Shown: positions 1 to 8,174, counted from the stretch's first letter. The stretch is 64,000 bases of DNA from Leptotrichia sp. HSP-342 (GCF_041199995.1 NZ_CP165646.1:372001-436000); one strand, 5' to 3'. Notes: a model not told the origin generated them from the letters alone. Program-made: numbers and translations.

Positions 1-131
1 ATAACGAACTTGCACAGAATGAAAATATCAAGCTAAAAGTTTTTGAAAAAGGTTCACACACAAGAATTTATGCTGATCCTGAATGTAAAGATGAATATGT
101 TGAGGCAGTAAAAGAGTTTTTAACAAATTAA
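1..131 (+). CDS. C-terminal fragment, alpha/beta-hydrolase-like protein
   Basis: The reading frame starting at base 3 is open from the window edge to a TAA at 129-131 and gives 42 residues. The tail contains GSHTRIY followed by a closing amphipathic helix (EYVEAVKEFL). This looks like the end of an alpha/beta hydrolase, where a catalytic His precedes the last helix. That assignment is inferred from a short stretch and is tentative; the start and the nucleophile lie outside the window. Confidence 0.45.
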   Translation, partial: NELAQNENIKLKVFEKGSHTRIYADPECKDEYVEAVKEFLTN

Positions 132-179
132 AGTTATAAAAAAAATGTTTCTAAATAATTAAAATGTATTTTATAAATC

Positions 180-291
180 GACGGAGCTTTTATTTGTTCA
201 ACTACGATTGTCTGACGACTGGAAGGAGGAGTTTCGGAGTTGGATAAATAAAATTCGAAGTCTAGTCATAGGTATTGCGTAGCAATCTTGC
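180..291. repeat. GC-richer structured intergenic block next to repeat family R1
   Basis: This 110-base block is visibly richer in G+C than its surroundings and encodes no convincing protein. An arm around 190-206 (TTTATTTGTTCAACT) is nearly complementary to one around 239-253 (AGTTGGATAAATAAA), so the block can fold into a long stem. ATCTTGCA near 283-290 also pairs with TGCAAGAT near 323-330 inside repeat R1. It could be the 5' part of a larger dispersed element or a small RNA; function unknown. Confidence 0.4.
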
Positions 292-368
292 AACAATTTT
301 AATTATCAGGATAAACTTTTACTGCAAGATAAGGATTTGCGGTAATGAGCAATCCTGCGAAAAATAAA
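292..368 (+). repeat. Dispersed intergenic repeat R1, copy 1
   Basis: The core hairpin reads AGGATTTGC, a short loop, then GCAATCCT. It is preceded by CAATTTTAATTATC. The same arrangement recurs in reverse orientation at 4411-4480 and 23257-23325. All copies are intergenic and none has a U-tract typical of a terminator. Confidence 0.7.
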
Positions 369-512
369 CAAAATAATTTAATATTGGAAATTAGAAATTA
401 TGTTAAATATAAGAAGTTCTAATTTAGCATATAATTCAAAATTTATTAAATAATTGATATTTAAATGGAGAATAATATAAACAATATAAAAAACAGAAAG
501 GTAGAAAATTTA

Positions 513-1841
513 ATGAGTTCAAGATTAACGAAAAAAAGTTACATAATTTACGGGCTTGGGGTTTCATATTTTATGATTGACCAGATTTATAATCAATGGC
601 TGTCGTATTACTATTTACCGCCCGAAACGGAGAAAAATTTAGTTCCGCTGTTAAAGCCGCAATATTTAGTTCTAGCGTTTATTTTTGCGAGGATTATTGA
701 TGCAATATCAGATCCTGTTGTAGGATTTTTATCTGATAATTCAAAATCACGGTTTGGAAAAAGATCAATATTTATGCTAGTTGGAGGATTACCGCTTGGG
801 ATTCTTACGGTTATGTATTTTTATCCAATTAAAAGTTCGCAGATGACAACACTTATTTATTTATCGGTCGTTGGAGGACTGTATTTTACGGCATATACTT
901 TAGTCGCAGCACCGTATAACGCTCTAATTCCAGATTTGGCTTCAAATAAGGAAGAAAGGCTTAACCTTTCTACAATGCAGTCAACTTTTAGGCTCATATT
1001 TACTGGGGTTGCGATGGTTCTGCCGGGTATTTTGATTTCAAAATTGGGGGTAGTAAATGGAGTGCTGAATACAGAAGTTGGAATACGTAAAACAGTAATT
1101 TTGATTACAATATTGTCAGTTTTAGGGATTTATGCGTGTATATTTTTCCTAAAGGAAAAGCAGCTTACACAAAATCGTCCTAAGACTGAATCGCTTGGGT
1201 TTATGAAATCAATTTCACATTTGAAGGATAAGGAAATTATTTTGTATTTTTTAGGATACTTCTTTTTCTTTTGCGGATTTAACATACTTCGTGGAGATTT
1301 GACATATTATTTGAGCGCTGTAATGCAAAAGGATATTAAATATTTGACTGTGATATCAGTTGTGCTATTTGGAATGGCGGGGCTATTTTTTCCAATTACA
1401 AACAAGTTTGGGAAAAAGTATTCGTATAAGAAAATATTGATTGTGGATATGCTGCTTTTAATAATCGGTACTTTTGGTCTATTGTTTATTAATAAAAATA
1501 ATTCAATTTTTGCATATTTACTTTTTGTAATTTGTGGAACAGGATTAAGTGGTGCAGCGTTTATTTTCCCACAGGCAATGCTTAGTGAAATTTCTGCAAA
1601 ACTGTCAGAAACTAAAAAAGTAAGTTTGGAAGGCTTTATGTTTGGAATACAGGGAATGTTTCTAAAATTGGCATTTCTAGTGCAGCAAGTTGTTCAGTCA
1701 ACTTTACTTGTTGTTGGAAATCAGAATGTTCAGAATGGCGTGAAAGGTGCAACTGAAGTTGGAGTTAAAGTGACACTTGTCGTAGCATTAGCGCTGTTTG
1801 GCGTTTCGCTGTTTTTCTATAATCTGAAAAAAGAGGATTAA
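513..1841 (+). CDS. GPH-family (MelB-like) sugar:cation symporter
   Basis: A 442-residue polytopic membrane protein with about 12 hydrophobic segments. It has the loop signature SDNSKSRFGKR after DPVVGF, typical of the glycoside-pentoside-hexuronide:cation symporter family (COG2211), which imports sugars with Na+ or H+. The substrate cannot be read from sequence. I chose Met at 513 because AAAGG lies about 12 bases upstream and the family usually starts close to TM1; an in-frame ATG at 465 would add 16 polar residues but has no clear ribosome site. The gene is 45 bases upstream of the transketolase genes, which fits pentose or hexose uptake feeding the non-oxidative pentose phosphate pathway (inference). 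Confidence 0.85.
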   Translation: MSSRLTKKSYIIYGLGVSYFMIDQIYNQWLSYYYLPPETEKNLVPLLKPQYLVLAFIFARIIDAISDPVVGFLSDNSKSRFGKRSIFMLVGGLPLGILTVMYFYPIKSSQMTTLIYLSVVGGLYFTAYTLVAAPYNALIPDLASNKEERLNLSTMQSTFRLIFTGVAMVLPGILISKLGVVNGVLNTEVGIRKTVILITILSVLGIYACIFFLKEKQLTQNRPKTESLGFMKSISHLKDKEIILYFLGYFFFFCGFNILRGDLTYYLSAVMQKDIKYLTVISVVLFGMAGLFFPITNKFGKKYSYKKILIVDMLLLIIGTFGLLFINKNNSIFAYLLFVICGTGLSGAAFIFPQAMLSEISAKLSETKKVSLEGFMFGIQGMFLKLAFLVQQVVQSTLLVVGNQNVQNGVKGATEVGVKVTLVVALALFGVSLFFYNLKKED

Positions 1842-1886
1842 TTTTAGTTAATTATTGATATTTATAAATAAAAAATGGAGGTTTTT

Positions 1887-2705
1887 ATGAAAATTGAAGA
1901 TTTGCAAAAAAAGGCAAAAACATTGAGAAAAGATATTATTGAAATGATTTACAGGGCAAAATCAGGACATCCAGGAGGTTCACTTTCGATTGCTGATATT
2001 TTAGCTGTGCTTTACTGGAAAGAAATGAACATTGACCCAAAAAATCCAAAAATGGAAAACAGGGATAGATTGGTTCTTAGTAAAGGGCATGCTGCTCCTG
2101 CACTGTATGCGGCTTTGATAGAAAAAGGATTTTTAGGGGATGAAGGGAAAAATCTTATTCCAACACTTAGAAAATGGCATTCTCCGCTTCAAGGGCATCC
2201 TGACATGAAAAAACTGGCTGGAGTTGAAATGTCAACAGGTTCTTTGGGACAAGGACTGTCTGCAGCAAACGGAATGGCTTTGAGTGCAAAAATTTACAAT
2301 AATGATTATAGAGTTTACGCAATTCTAGGAGATGGAGAATTGCAGGAAGGTCAAGTTTGGGAAGCGGCTATGACAGCAGCACATTACAAGCTTGACAATT
2401 TAGTTGCGATAGTTGACTATAATAACTTGCAAATTGATGGAAAAGTTTCGGATGTAATGGATGTCGCTCCAGTTGGGGAAAAGTTCAAGGCTTTCAAATG
2501 GAATGTAATCGAGATTGACGGACACAATTATGAAGAAATCATAAATGCTCTTGACACAGCAAGAACAGTAAAAGGACAGCCAACAGTAATAGTTGCAAAC
2601 ACTGTAAAAGGAAAAGGTGTTTCATTCATGGAAAATAACGCTGGATTCCACGGGGCTGCTCCAAATGATGAAGAATACAAGAAGGCAATGGAAGAATTGA
2701 GCTAA
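1887..2705 (+). CDS. tktN: Transketolase, N-terminal subunit
   Basis: A 272-residue thiamine-diphosphate-binding half of a split transketolase, the enzyme that moves two-carbon units between sugar phosphates. SGHPGGSLSIADIL near the N terminus and the ThDP/Mg motif GDGELQEGQVWEAA...DYNNLQIDG are intact. GGAGG at 1877-1881 sits five bases before ATG 1887, so the upstream in-frame ATG at 1875 overlaps the ribosome site and is unlikely to be the start. Its partner tktC follows, but the pair is separated by about 190 bases containing a MITE-like element, whereas split transketolase genes are normally adjacent or overlapping. Confidence 0.92.
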   Translation: MKIEDLQKKAKTLRKDIIEMIYRAKSGHPGGSLSIADILAVLYWKEMNIDPKNPKMENRDRLVLSKGHAAPALYAALIEKGFLGDEGKNLIPTLRKWHSPLQGHPDMKKLAGVEMSTGSLGQGLSAANGMALSAKIYNNDYRVYAILGDGELQEGQVWEAAMTAAHYKLDNLVAIVDYNNLQIDGKVSDVMDVAPVGEKFKAFKWNVIEIDGHNYEEIINALDTARTVKGQPTVIVANTVKGKGVSFMENNAGFHGAAPNDEEYKKAMEELS

Positions 2706-2717
2706 GATTGAAATTAC

Positions 2718-2829
2718 TAGGCTTGCTCGGAAACTATACGTATTTAAGATTTGATAAAATAAAGGTTCTGAAGCAAGGGATCTTGACCCCTTGTGTAAAT
2801 AAAAGAACTCATGTTATCGAGCAGGTCTA
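2718..2829. mobile_element. MITE-like element between tktN and tktC
   Basis: The left end TAGGCTTGCTCGGAAAC and right end TTATCGAGCAGGTCTA form imperfect terminal inverted repeats. The right end closely matches the right end of the IS5-type remnant at 63957-63973. Inside, GGTTCT pairs with AGAACT and CAAGGG with CCCTTG, so the 112-base element can fold on itself. It has no transposase and looks like a short non-autonomous derivative. Both ends carry a TA, compatible with a TA or CTA target duplication. Confidence 0.6.
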
Positions 2830-2898
2830 CTGTGTAAACAGGAATTATAAACTTTTAGAAAAGACCAAATATCAATATAAAAATAGGAGAATATGAGA

Positions 2899-3825
2899 AT
2901 GGAAAAAAAATCAACTAGAGTGGCTTATGGAGAAGCGTTAGTCAAATTGGGAAAAGTAAATAAAGATGTGGTAGTGCTGGAAGCAGACTTGTCAAAATCA
3001 ACAATGACTGCGTATTTTAAAAAAGAGTTTCCAGAAAGACATATAAATGTGGGGATTGCAGAGGCTGATATGATTGGAACGGCGGCAGGAATCGCAACGA
3101 CTGGGAAAATACCGTTTGCCTCAACTTTTGCACATTTTGCCGCGGGACGTGCTTTTGATCAGATTAGAAACTCGGTGGCATATCCACAATTGAATGTTAA
3201 AATTTGTCCAACTCACGCAGGGGTTTCGTTGGGAGAAGATGGAGGTTCACACCAGTCAGTTGAGGATGTGGCTTTAATGCGTGCAATTCCAGGAATGGTA
3301 GTGCTATCGCCAGCAGATGCAGTAGAAACGGAAAAAATGGTCTTTGCGGCGGCTGAATACAAGGGGCCTGTGTACGTAAGGATTGGAAGACTGAATATTC
3401 CAGTATTATTTGATGAAAATTATAAATTTGAAATAGGGAAAGCTGCAACTTTGAGGGAAGGAAACGATGTGGCAATTTTAGCGACTGGCCTTATGGTTTC
3501 AGAAGCTCTTGAGGCGGCGAAATTACTGGAAGAAAAAGAGGTAAAAACAAGAGTGATTAATGTTTCTACGATAAAACCGTTAGATACAGAAACAGTTTTG
3601 AAAGCAGCGAAAGAATGTAAATTTATTGTAACAAGTGAAGAACATTCGGTAATTGGAGGACTTGGAAGTGCAGTTTCAGAATACTTGTCAGAAGTTCATC
3701 CTGCAAAAGTTGTAAAACATGGAATACAGGATGTTTTTGGGCAAAGTGCAGATGGAGAAACTATGCTTACAAATTACGGGCTTAGAGCGAAGGATATTGC
3801 AGAAATTGTTTTGAAAAATCTATAA
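2899..3825 (+). CDS. tktC: Transketolase, C-terminal subunit
   Basis: A 308-residue protein holding the pyrimidine-binding and C-terminal domains of a split transketolase. INVGIAEADMIGTAAGIA carries the conserved Glu that activates thiamine diphosphate, and SADGETMLTNYGL is typical of the C-terminal domain. AGGAG at 2885-2889 is nine bases before ATG 2899 but only three before the in-frame ATG at 2893, so 2899 is preferred. It works as a complex with tktN. The rnpB promoter begins only six bases after the stop codon. Confidence 0.92.
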   Translation: MEKKSTRVAYGEALVKLGKVNKDVVVLEADLSKSTMTAYFKKEFPERHINVGIAEADMIGTAAGIATTGKIPFASTFAHFAAGRAFDQIRNSVAYPQLNVKICPTHAGVSLGEDGGSHQSVEDVALMRAIPGMVVLSPADAVETEKMVFAAAEYKGPVYVRIGRLNIPVLFDENYKFEIGKAATLREGNDVAILATGLMVSEALEAAKLLEEKEVKTRVINVSTIKPLDTETVLKAAKECKFIVTSEEHSVIGGLGSAVSEYLSEVHPAKVVKHGIQDVFGQSADGETMLTNYGLRAKDIAEIVLKNL

Positions 3826-3831
3826 ATCAAA

Positions 3832-3861
3832 TTGACAAAAATAGATAAAAAATGATACTAT
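3832..3861 (+). promoter_or_regulatory. Sigma-70 promoter of rnpB
   Basis: TTGACA at 3832-3837 and TACTAT at 3856-3861 are 18 bases apart, and the predicted start near 3868 coincides with the first base of RNase P helix P1. Confidence 0.75.
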
Positions 3862-3867
3862 AAATTC

Positions 3868-4215
3868 AGGTTTTGGAGTTAATCGCTTGAAAATTTATTT
3901 TTAAGAGGAAAGTCTGGACTTTGCAGGGCAAGGGAGGCAGCTAACGGCTGCTGGAAGAAATTCTAAGGAAAGTGCCACAGAAAAGAAACCGCCTGTCTTT
4001 TTCAGGTAAGGGTGAAAAGGTAGTGTAAGAGACTACCAGTAATTTAAGAGATTAAATTAGCTAGGTAAACCCCTCCTAAAGCAAGAGCAAGCAGAAAGTT
4101 ATTAAGAGGCGGCCCGTCTTGACTTGATTGGTAGCTCGCTAAAATCCATAAGCAATTATTGATTTAGATAAATGATTAACAAATACAGAATCCGGCTTAT
4201 ACCAAGGCCTACTTA
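3868..4215 (+). ncRNA. rnpB: RNase P RNA (M1 RNA)
   Basis: Catalytic RNA of RNase P, which trims tRNA 5' leaders. The universal conserved segments are present in order: GAGGAAAGTCTGGACT from 3905, CAGGGCA, the GGTGAAA/GTAAGAG region, TAAACCCCT, AGAGGCGGCCCG, and ACAGAATCCGGCTTAT at 4185-4200. AGGTTTTGG (3868-3876) pairs with CCAAGGCCT (4202-4210) using G-U pairs to form P1, which fixes the ends. The layout looks like bacterial A-type. It has its own promoter and terminator. Confidence 0.96.
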
Positions 4216-4216
4216 G

Positions 4217-4247
4217 ACTCAGAAATTTTTCTGAGTTTTTCTTTTTT
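4217..4247 (+). terminator. Intrinsic terminator of rnpB
   Basis: ACTCAGAAA pairs with TTTCTGAGT, followed by TTTTTCTTTTTT. Confidence 0.9.
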
Positions 4248-4265
4248 ATAAAATATATGCTATTC

Positions 4266-4358
4266 TTTATTTAAATAGTAAATACTTAATAATTTTTGAA
4301 TTACATAATCTATTAGCAAAGAATTAAAATTTCTTATTTTTAACATAATCTGTATTTT
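4266..4358. repeat. Dispersed AT-rich repeat R2, copy 1
   Basis: A stretch of about 93 bases that aligns over its whole length with 56488-56585, sharing blocks such as TTTTGAATTACATA and ATTTCTTATT. It is non-coding. It fills the first part of the rnpB-to-4595 gap, whose second part holds repeat R1 copy 2. Confidence 0.55.
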
Positions 4359-4410
4359 CTAATAAGATTTATTATTAAATTATTTTATTTAACGACAGTT
4401 TTTACTATAT

Positions 4411-4480
4411 TTTTTACAGGACTGCTCATTGTTGCAAATCCTTATCTCACAATAAATGTATATTTTGATAATTAAAATTG
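4411..4480 (-). repeat. Dispersed intergenic repeat R1, copy 2
   Basis: Reverse-oriented copy of the element at 292-368. Read on the - strand it contains CAATTTTAATTATC, ATAAGGATTTGC and GCAGTCCT in the same order and spacing, so the hairpin is kept with one G-U-type change. Confidence 0.7.
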
Positions 4481-4510
4481 TAGTAATTTACTACAAATTT
4501 AAAAAATACG

Positions 4511-4545
4511 AAAACTCTCATTTTACTTTAATGTTTAGATAATAT
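4511..4545 (+). promoter_or_regulatory. Candidate operator/promoter, shared motif copy A
   Basis: AAAACTCTCATTTTACTTTA, then ATGTTTA and a -10-like GATAAT at 4538-4543. A closely matching stretch lies before the gene at 9592 and a looser one before 10920. There is no good -35 hexamer, which suits an activator-dependent promoter. Linking it to the OmpR-type regulator encoded downstream is inference. Confidence 0.4.
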
Positions 4546-4594
4546 CATATTTTTGAAAATAAAATATATAAAAAATAAAAGGAGATGATTACTC

Positions 4595-5281
4595 ATGAAA
4601 CAGATGAATGGGAAAAGAGCAATTTTAGAAAATGGAATTTTAAGAAAAGAAGTGAAATTTGGATTTTCAAAAGCGGCATTTTTTCTAGGATTTATATATC
4701 CTTTAATTAAAGGAGATTATATGATTGCTGGAATTGCTTTCATTATAATTGGTACGGCTGGGCTGATATTTTTCCCATTGATGTTTATTTTATCGGCTAT
4801 ATTTGGTCTTAAATATAATGAAATGCATGTCAAAAAACTTATTAAACAGGGATGGTATCCGTTTACAGAAGAAGATGCACAGGTTTTGAGAATGAATGGA
4901 ATTTTATTTAATGATACAAATAATTCTTTTAGAAGTAATGGAGAAAGAGTGATGAAAGAAGCTGAACATTGTGAAACACAACAATCAGGAAAAACTGAAG
5001 CTATCGAATTTAAGGAAACTAAGAATAATGGTGATTTTCGTGATATGAATAACAATAGTATTGACAATGTAAATACTAACACTTCTTATAATAATCCTGA
5101 AATAAATTATAAAAACCGCACAACTCAGAAATTTGTGGCAAGATTAATCGGTGGCGGACTTGTTTCGCTTGTTTTAGGAGTTTTCACGGCAAATATTGTT
5201 TTAATTCTTTTAGGAGCTGGACTGACAGGCGGAGGAGCATTTTTAGCTGCAAAAAATAAGGATAAAATAAAATGGAAATAA
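4595..5281 (+). CDS. DUF2628-like membrane protein
   Basis: A 228-residue protein with a good ribosome site (GGAGATGA). The N-terminal half has two hydrophobic segments after GFSKAAFFLGFIYPLIKGDY, resembling DUF2628-type small membrane proteins (recalled, not searched). It then has a hydrophilic, Asn/Glu-rich linker of about 70 residues and ends in a Gly-rich hydrophobic pair (ARLIGGGLVSLVLGVF...). It is the first gene after the rnpB region and precedes the two-component operon by about 190 bases. Function unknown; the paired hydrophobic regions around a flexible linker suggest an envelope or stress role. Confidence 0.7.
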   Translation: MKQMNGKRAILENGILRKEVKFGFSKAAFFLGFIYPLIKGDYMIAGIAFIIIGTAGLIFFPLMFILSAIFGLKYNEMHVKKLIKQGWYPFTEEDAQVLRMNGILFNDTNNSFRSNGERVMKEAEHCETQQSGKTEAIEFKETKNNGDFRDMNNNSIDNVNTNTSYNNPEINYKNRTTQKFVARLIGGGLVSLVLGVFTANIVLILLGAGLTGGGAFLAAKNKDKIKWK

Positions 5282-5317
5282 GAAAATATTTTATAAAAAG
5301 AATTTTTTTTCTTTCTC

Positions 5318-5346
5318 TATTTTTGTCGGTATTTATGAGGTATAAT
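5318..5346 (+). promoter_or_regulatory. Possible promoter of the two-component operon
   Basis: TATAAT at 5341-5346 in the 190-base gap ahead of the response regulator. No matching -35 hexamer is seen at a normal distance, so this is a weak call. The 65-codon frame that spans the gap is better explained as non-coding. Confidence 0.35.
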
Positions 5347-5468
5347 AGAAGTGAATTGTTCGTAGAAAGTAATCAAAAGTGTGAAAAAATAACGAAAATA
5401 GAACAATTACAATTATTTTGTGAAAAGAATCAATGTACACTAATGGAAACGGAAGAGAGTGAAAGATA

Positions 5469-6152
5469 ATGAGATTACTAGTTGTAGAAGATGAAAAGAA
5501 ATTAAATGACCTTATTACAAAAAAGCTGGAAAAGGAATATTATGGCGTTGACAGCTGTTTTGATGGAGAAGAAGCAGTCAGATACGTGGAAGGAACTGAA
5601 TATGATGCAATAATTCTAGATATTATGCTTCCAAAACTTGATGGATTTGAAGTGATTAAAAGAATAAGGGCAAAGAAAAATAAAGTTCCGATATTACTTT
5701 TAACAGCAAGAGACAATATAGATGATAAAGTTAAAGGACTAGATTACGGTGCAGATGACTATCTTGTGAAACCTTTTATCTTTGAAGAACTTATGGCTCG
5801 TATTCGTGTACTTTTAAGACGTAATTCTGGAAATGTCGACAATGTAATTACAATAGCCAATCTTAAAGTCGATCTTGATGCCAAGACAGTTTTTAGAGAT
5901 GATTTATTAATAAAACTGTCAGGTAGAGAATATTCAATTTTGGAATATCTGATACGAAATAAAGGAAAAATTTTATCAAGAGAAAGAATAGAAGACCATA
6001 TATGGAATTATGACTATGAAGGTGGAACTAACGTAATAGATGTATATATCAGATATTTGAGAAAAAAGATTGATGACAGCTATACTCCAAAACTTATTCA
6101 CACAGTTCGTGGACTTGGTTATGTATTGAGGGTTGATAATGAGAATGAATAA
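5469..6152 (+). CDS. OmpR/PhoB-family response regulator
   Basis: A 227-residue DNA-binding response regulator. The receiver domain (about 1-120) has the acidic pocket VEDE, the phospho-acceptor Asp51 in ILDIMLP, Thr in LLLTARD and Lys101 in LVKPF. The C-terminal winged-helix domain (about 128-225) ends with RGLGYVLR, typical of the OmpR subfamily. It overlaps the downstream sensor kinase gene by 14 bases, so the two are translationally coupled. The target genes are unknown; the nearby envelope genes are candidates because a similar motif precedes three of them. Confidence 0.93.
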   Translation: MRLLVVEDEKKLNDLITKKLEKEYYGVDSCFDGEEAVRYVEGTEYDAIILDIMLPKLDGFEVIKRIRAKKNKVPILLLTARDNIDDKVKGLDYGADDYLVKPFIFEELMARIRVLLRRNSGNVDNVITIANLKVDLDAKTVFRDDLLIKLSGREYSILEYLIRNKGKILSRERIEDHIWNYDYEGGTNVIDVYIRYLRKKIDDSYTPKLIHTVRGLGYVLRVDNENE

Positions 6153-7503
6153 ATTTTCTATAAAATCTAAAATAGCTTTCTGGTACATTGGTCTTATGAT
6201 AAGCCTTATAATCATATTTCTTACAACAATAATCTATATCAGTGAAAACCTTATACGGGCAAACGCTTACAAAAATTTAAAAAGTTCCGTAATTTCAGCA
6301 TTCGATGAAATTGAAGTTTATGATGGTGAACTTACGATTGACAATGATTTTATTATTTTTAATAATAATGTTCATTTGTCGGTTTATGATGATGAAACAG
6401 GATTTATTTATGGGGATATTCCATTGGATTTTGAATATGATGAAACTTTTTCCGATAAAAATGATGTAAGAATTATAAAACATAAAAATAAAAAATGGTA
6501 TATTTTTGACAGCAAAAAGAATTTTTCAGGCTATGGTATTATTCATATTCGTGGAATTGCTCCTGCAACAGAAGTGGAAAATATTATTGAAACAATTGTT
6601 TTAATTTCTCTGATTGTATTACCATTTTTCTTGTTATTTTCAGCAATAAGCGGATACTTTATAACAAAGAAGGCATTTAAGCCAATAGAAAAAATAAGGG
6701 AAGCAGCAGAAAAAATAAATGAGGGAAACGATTTGACACAAAGAATTAATATTGGAGAAGGAAATGATGAAATTTACACTTTAGCAAATACATTTGATAC
6801 AATGTTTGACAGACTACAAAACTCCTTTGAAAGAGAAGCACAGTTTACATCTGATGTTTCACACGAATTACGTACACCAGTAGCAATTATTATTTCTGAA
6901 TGTGAATATGGACTTGAAAATCTAAATTCAATAGAAAATGCAAAAAATACAATTTCTTCTGTGCTTGATGAAACTAAAAAGATGTCAAAATTAATCTCAC
7001 AGCTTTTAACTTTATCAAGAATGGACAGAGGAAATCAGAAACTTAATTTTGATAAAATAAATATAAGTGAAATGACACATCTTATTGCTGACAGCCAGCA
7101 ACATAGTGCAGACAGTAAAAATATAAAAATTCATTCTGAAATAGAGGACAATATTTTTATTATTGGCGATGAGACGATGATTATGAGAGTCTTTGTAAAT
7201 TTAATTTCAAATGCAATAAACTATGGTCGTGAAAACGGTAATATATGGATAAAATTAACACAGGATAAAAATTTTGCAATCTGTAAAATTATTGATGATG
7301 GAATTGGTATTGAAAAAGAAAATATACCTAAAATATGGGGACGATTTTATCAGGTGGAAAGTTCCAGAACAACAGAAAATCTAGGACTTGGTTTATCAAT
7401 GGTAAAATGGATTATAGAGGCACACAAAGGAGAAATTGCTATAGAAAGTGAAATTGGAAAAGGAAGCTCGTTTATATTTAGGCTGAAAAAGGAGGAAAAA
7501 TGA
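6139..7503 (+). CDS. Membrane sensor histidine kinase
   Basis: A 454-residue kinase with TM1 near residues 12-38, an extracytoplasmic sensor of about 110 residues, TM2, a HAMP linker (ITKKAFKPIEKI...), a HisKA domain with the H-box SHELRTPVA (phospho-acceptor His242), then a HATPase domain with N-, G1- and G2-boxes (NLISNAINYG, DDGIGI, GLGLSM). GAGGG before ATG 6139 decides the start; TTG 6133 and ATG 6145 are also in frame. It overlaps the regulator by 14 bases and the PepSY gene by four, forming a three-gene operon. The sensor domain has no recognisable fold by eye. Confidence 0.93.
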   Translation: MRMNKFSIKSKIAFWYIGLMISLIIIFLTTIIYISENLIRANAYKNLKSSVISAFDEIEVYDGELTIDNDFIIFNNNVHLSVYDDETGFIYGDIPLDFEYDETFSDKNDVRIIKHKNKKWYIFDSKKNFSGYGIIHIRGIAPATEVENIIETIVLISLIVLPFFLLFSAISGYFITKKAFKPIEKIREAAEKINEGNDLTQRINIGEGNDEIYTLANTFDTMFDRLQNSFEREAQFTSDVSHELRTPVAIIISECEYGLENLNSIENAKNTISSVLDETKKMSKLISQLLTLSRMDRGNQKLNFDKINISEMTHLIADSQQHSADSKNIKIHSEIEDNIFIIGDETMIMRVFVNLISNAINYGRENGNIWIKLTQDKNFAICKIIDDGIGIEKENIPKIWGRFYQVESSRTTENLGLGLSMVKWIIEAHKGEIAIESEIGKGSSFIFRLKKEEK

Positions 7504-8111
7504 AAAATAATTTTTTAAAAATATTACTTATTGCATTTTTTATTATAGTAACAGGATCTTTTGCAAATGGAAATTCAGCTAAAAAGGCTAAAACTGTAAG
7601 GGTTTTTAATGTCGATGTAAAAATTTCGATTGAACAGGCAAAACAACTTGCATTGAATCACTCAAAAGTGGCAAAAAATATGGCAAAAATGACTAAAATT
7701 CGTTTGGATAAAGAAAATAGAAAATTCATTTATGAAATAGAATTTTATACAGAACGGAAAAAATACAAATATAACATTGACGCAAATACAGGAAAAGTTC
7801 TGAGTTACAGCCAAAAAGACCGAGTATCGGCTTCAACGACAATAAGAGATGATGGTAAAATCATTAATACAAATGGCAATAATACAGAAATAAGAAAAAC
7901 ACCAAAATATATTGGAATGGAAAAAGCAAAAGAAATAGCAGTTGCACGGATTACTGGTGCGAAAAAAATCAATGTTACAAATATTCAACTGGATAATGAA
8001 AAAGGAAAAATGATTTATGAAGGAAGAATAGTATATAAAAATACAGAATACAAATTCGATATTGATGCTATAACAGGTGAAGTAATAAACTGGGAAGTAA
8101 ATGAGAATTAG
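7500..8111 (+). CDS. Exported protein with two PepSY domains
   Basis: A 203-residue protein with an N-terminal signal peptide (hydrophobic stretch to about residue 22) and two PepSY-like repeats, at about 39-102 and 138-201. Each starts with an I.....AK..A helix and ends with a D..TGEV/DANTGKV strand. The ATG overlaps the kinase stop codon (ATGA), so the gene is translationally coupled to it. PepSY domains often sit next to two-component kinases and are thought to modulate peptidases or act as extracytoplasmic sensors (family knowledge). Here it probably tunes the kinase signal (inference). Confidence 0.88.
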   Translation: MKNNFLKILLIAFFIIVTGSFANGNSAKKAKTVRVFNVDVKISIEQAKQLALNHSKVAKNMAKMTKIRLDKENRKFIYEIEFYTERKKYKYNIDANTGKVLSYSQKDRVSASTTIRDDGKIINTNGNNTEIRKTPKYIGMEKAKEIAVARITGAKKINVTNIQLDNEKGKMIYEGRIVYKNTEYKFDIDAITGEVINWEVNEN

Positions 8112-8118
8112 TAAAGTA

Positions 8119-8164
8119 AAATATCCTCTAAAGTTTAATAATAGACTAAAGAGGATATTTTTTT
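8119..8164 (+). terminator. Terminator of the two-component/PepSY operon
   Basis: AAATATCCTCT pairs with AGAGGATATTT across a loop of about 20 bases, followed by a run of T. Confidence 0.85.
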
Positions 8165-8174
8165 GAGATTTCAT

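Noticed and set aside
2708..2896. A 62-codon TTG-initiated frame between tktN and tktC
   Set aside because: It lies almost entirely over the MITE-like element, has no ribosome site and no recognisable protein features.
3197..3475. A 92-codon - strand frame within tktC
   Set aside because: It is antisense to a clearly conserved enzyme gene and has no protein-like signature.
5272..5469. A 65-codon frame between the DUF2628-like gene and the response regulator
   Set aside because: It overlaps the upstream gene, contains a TATAAT-type promoter box and has no clear ribosome site; non-coding leader is more likely.
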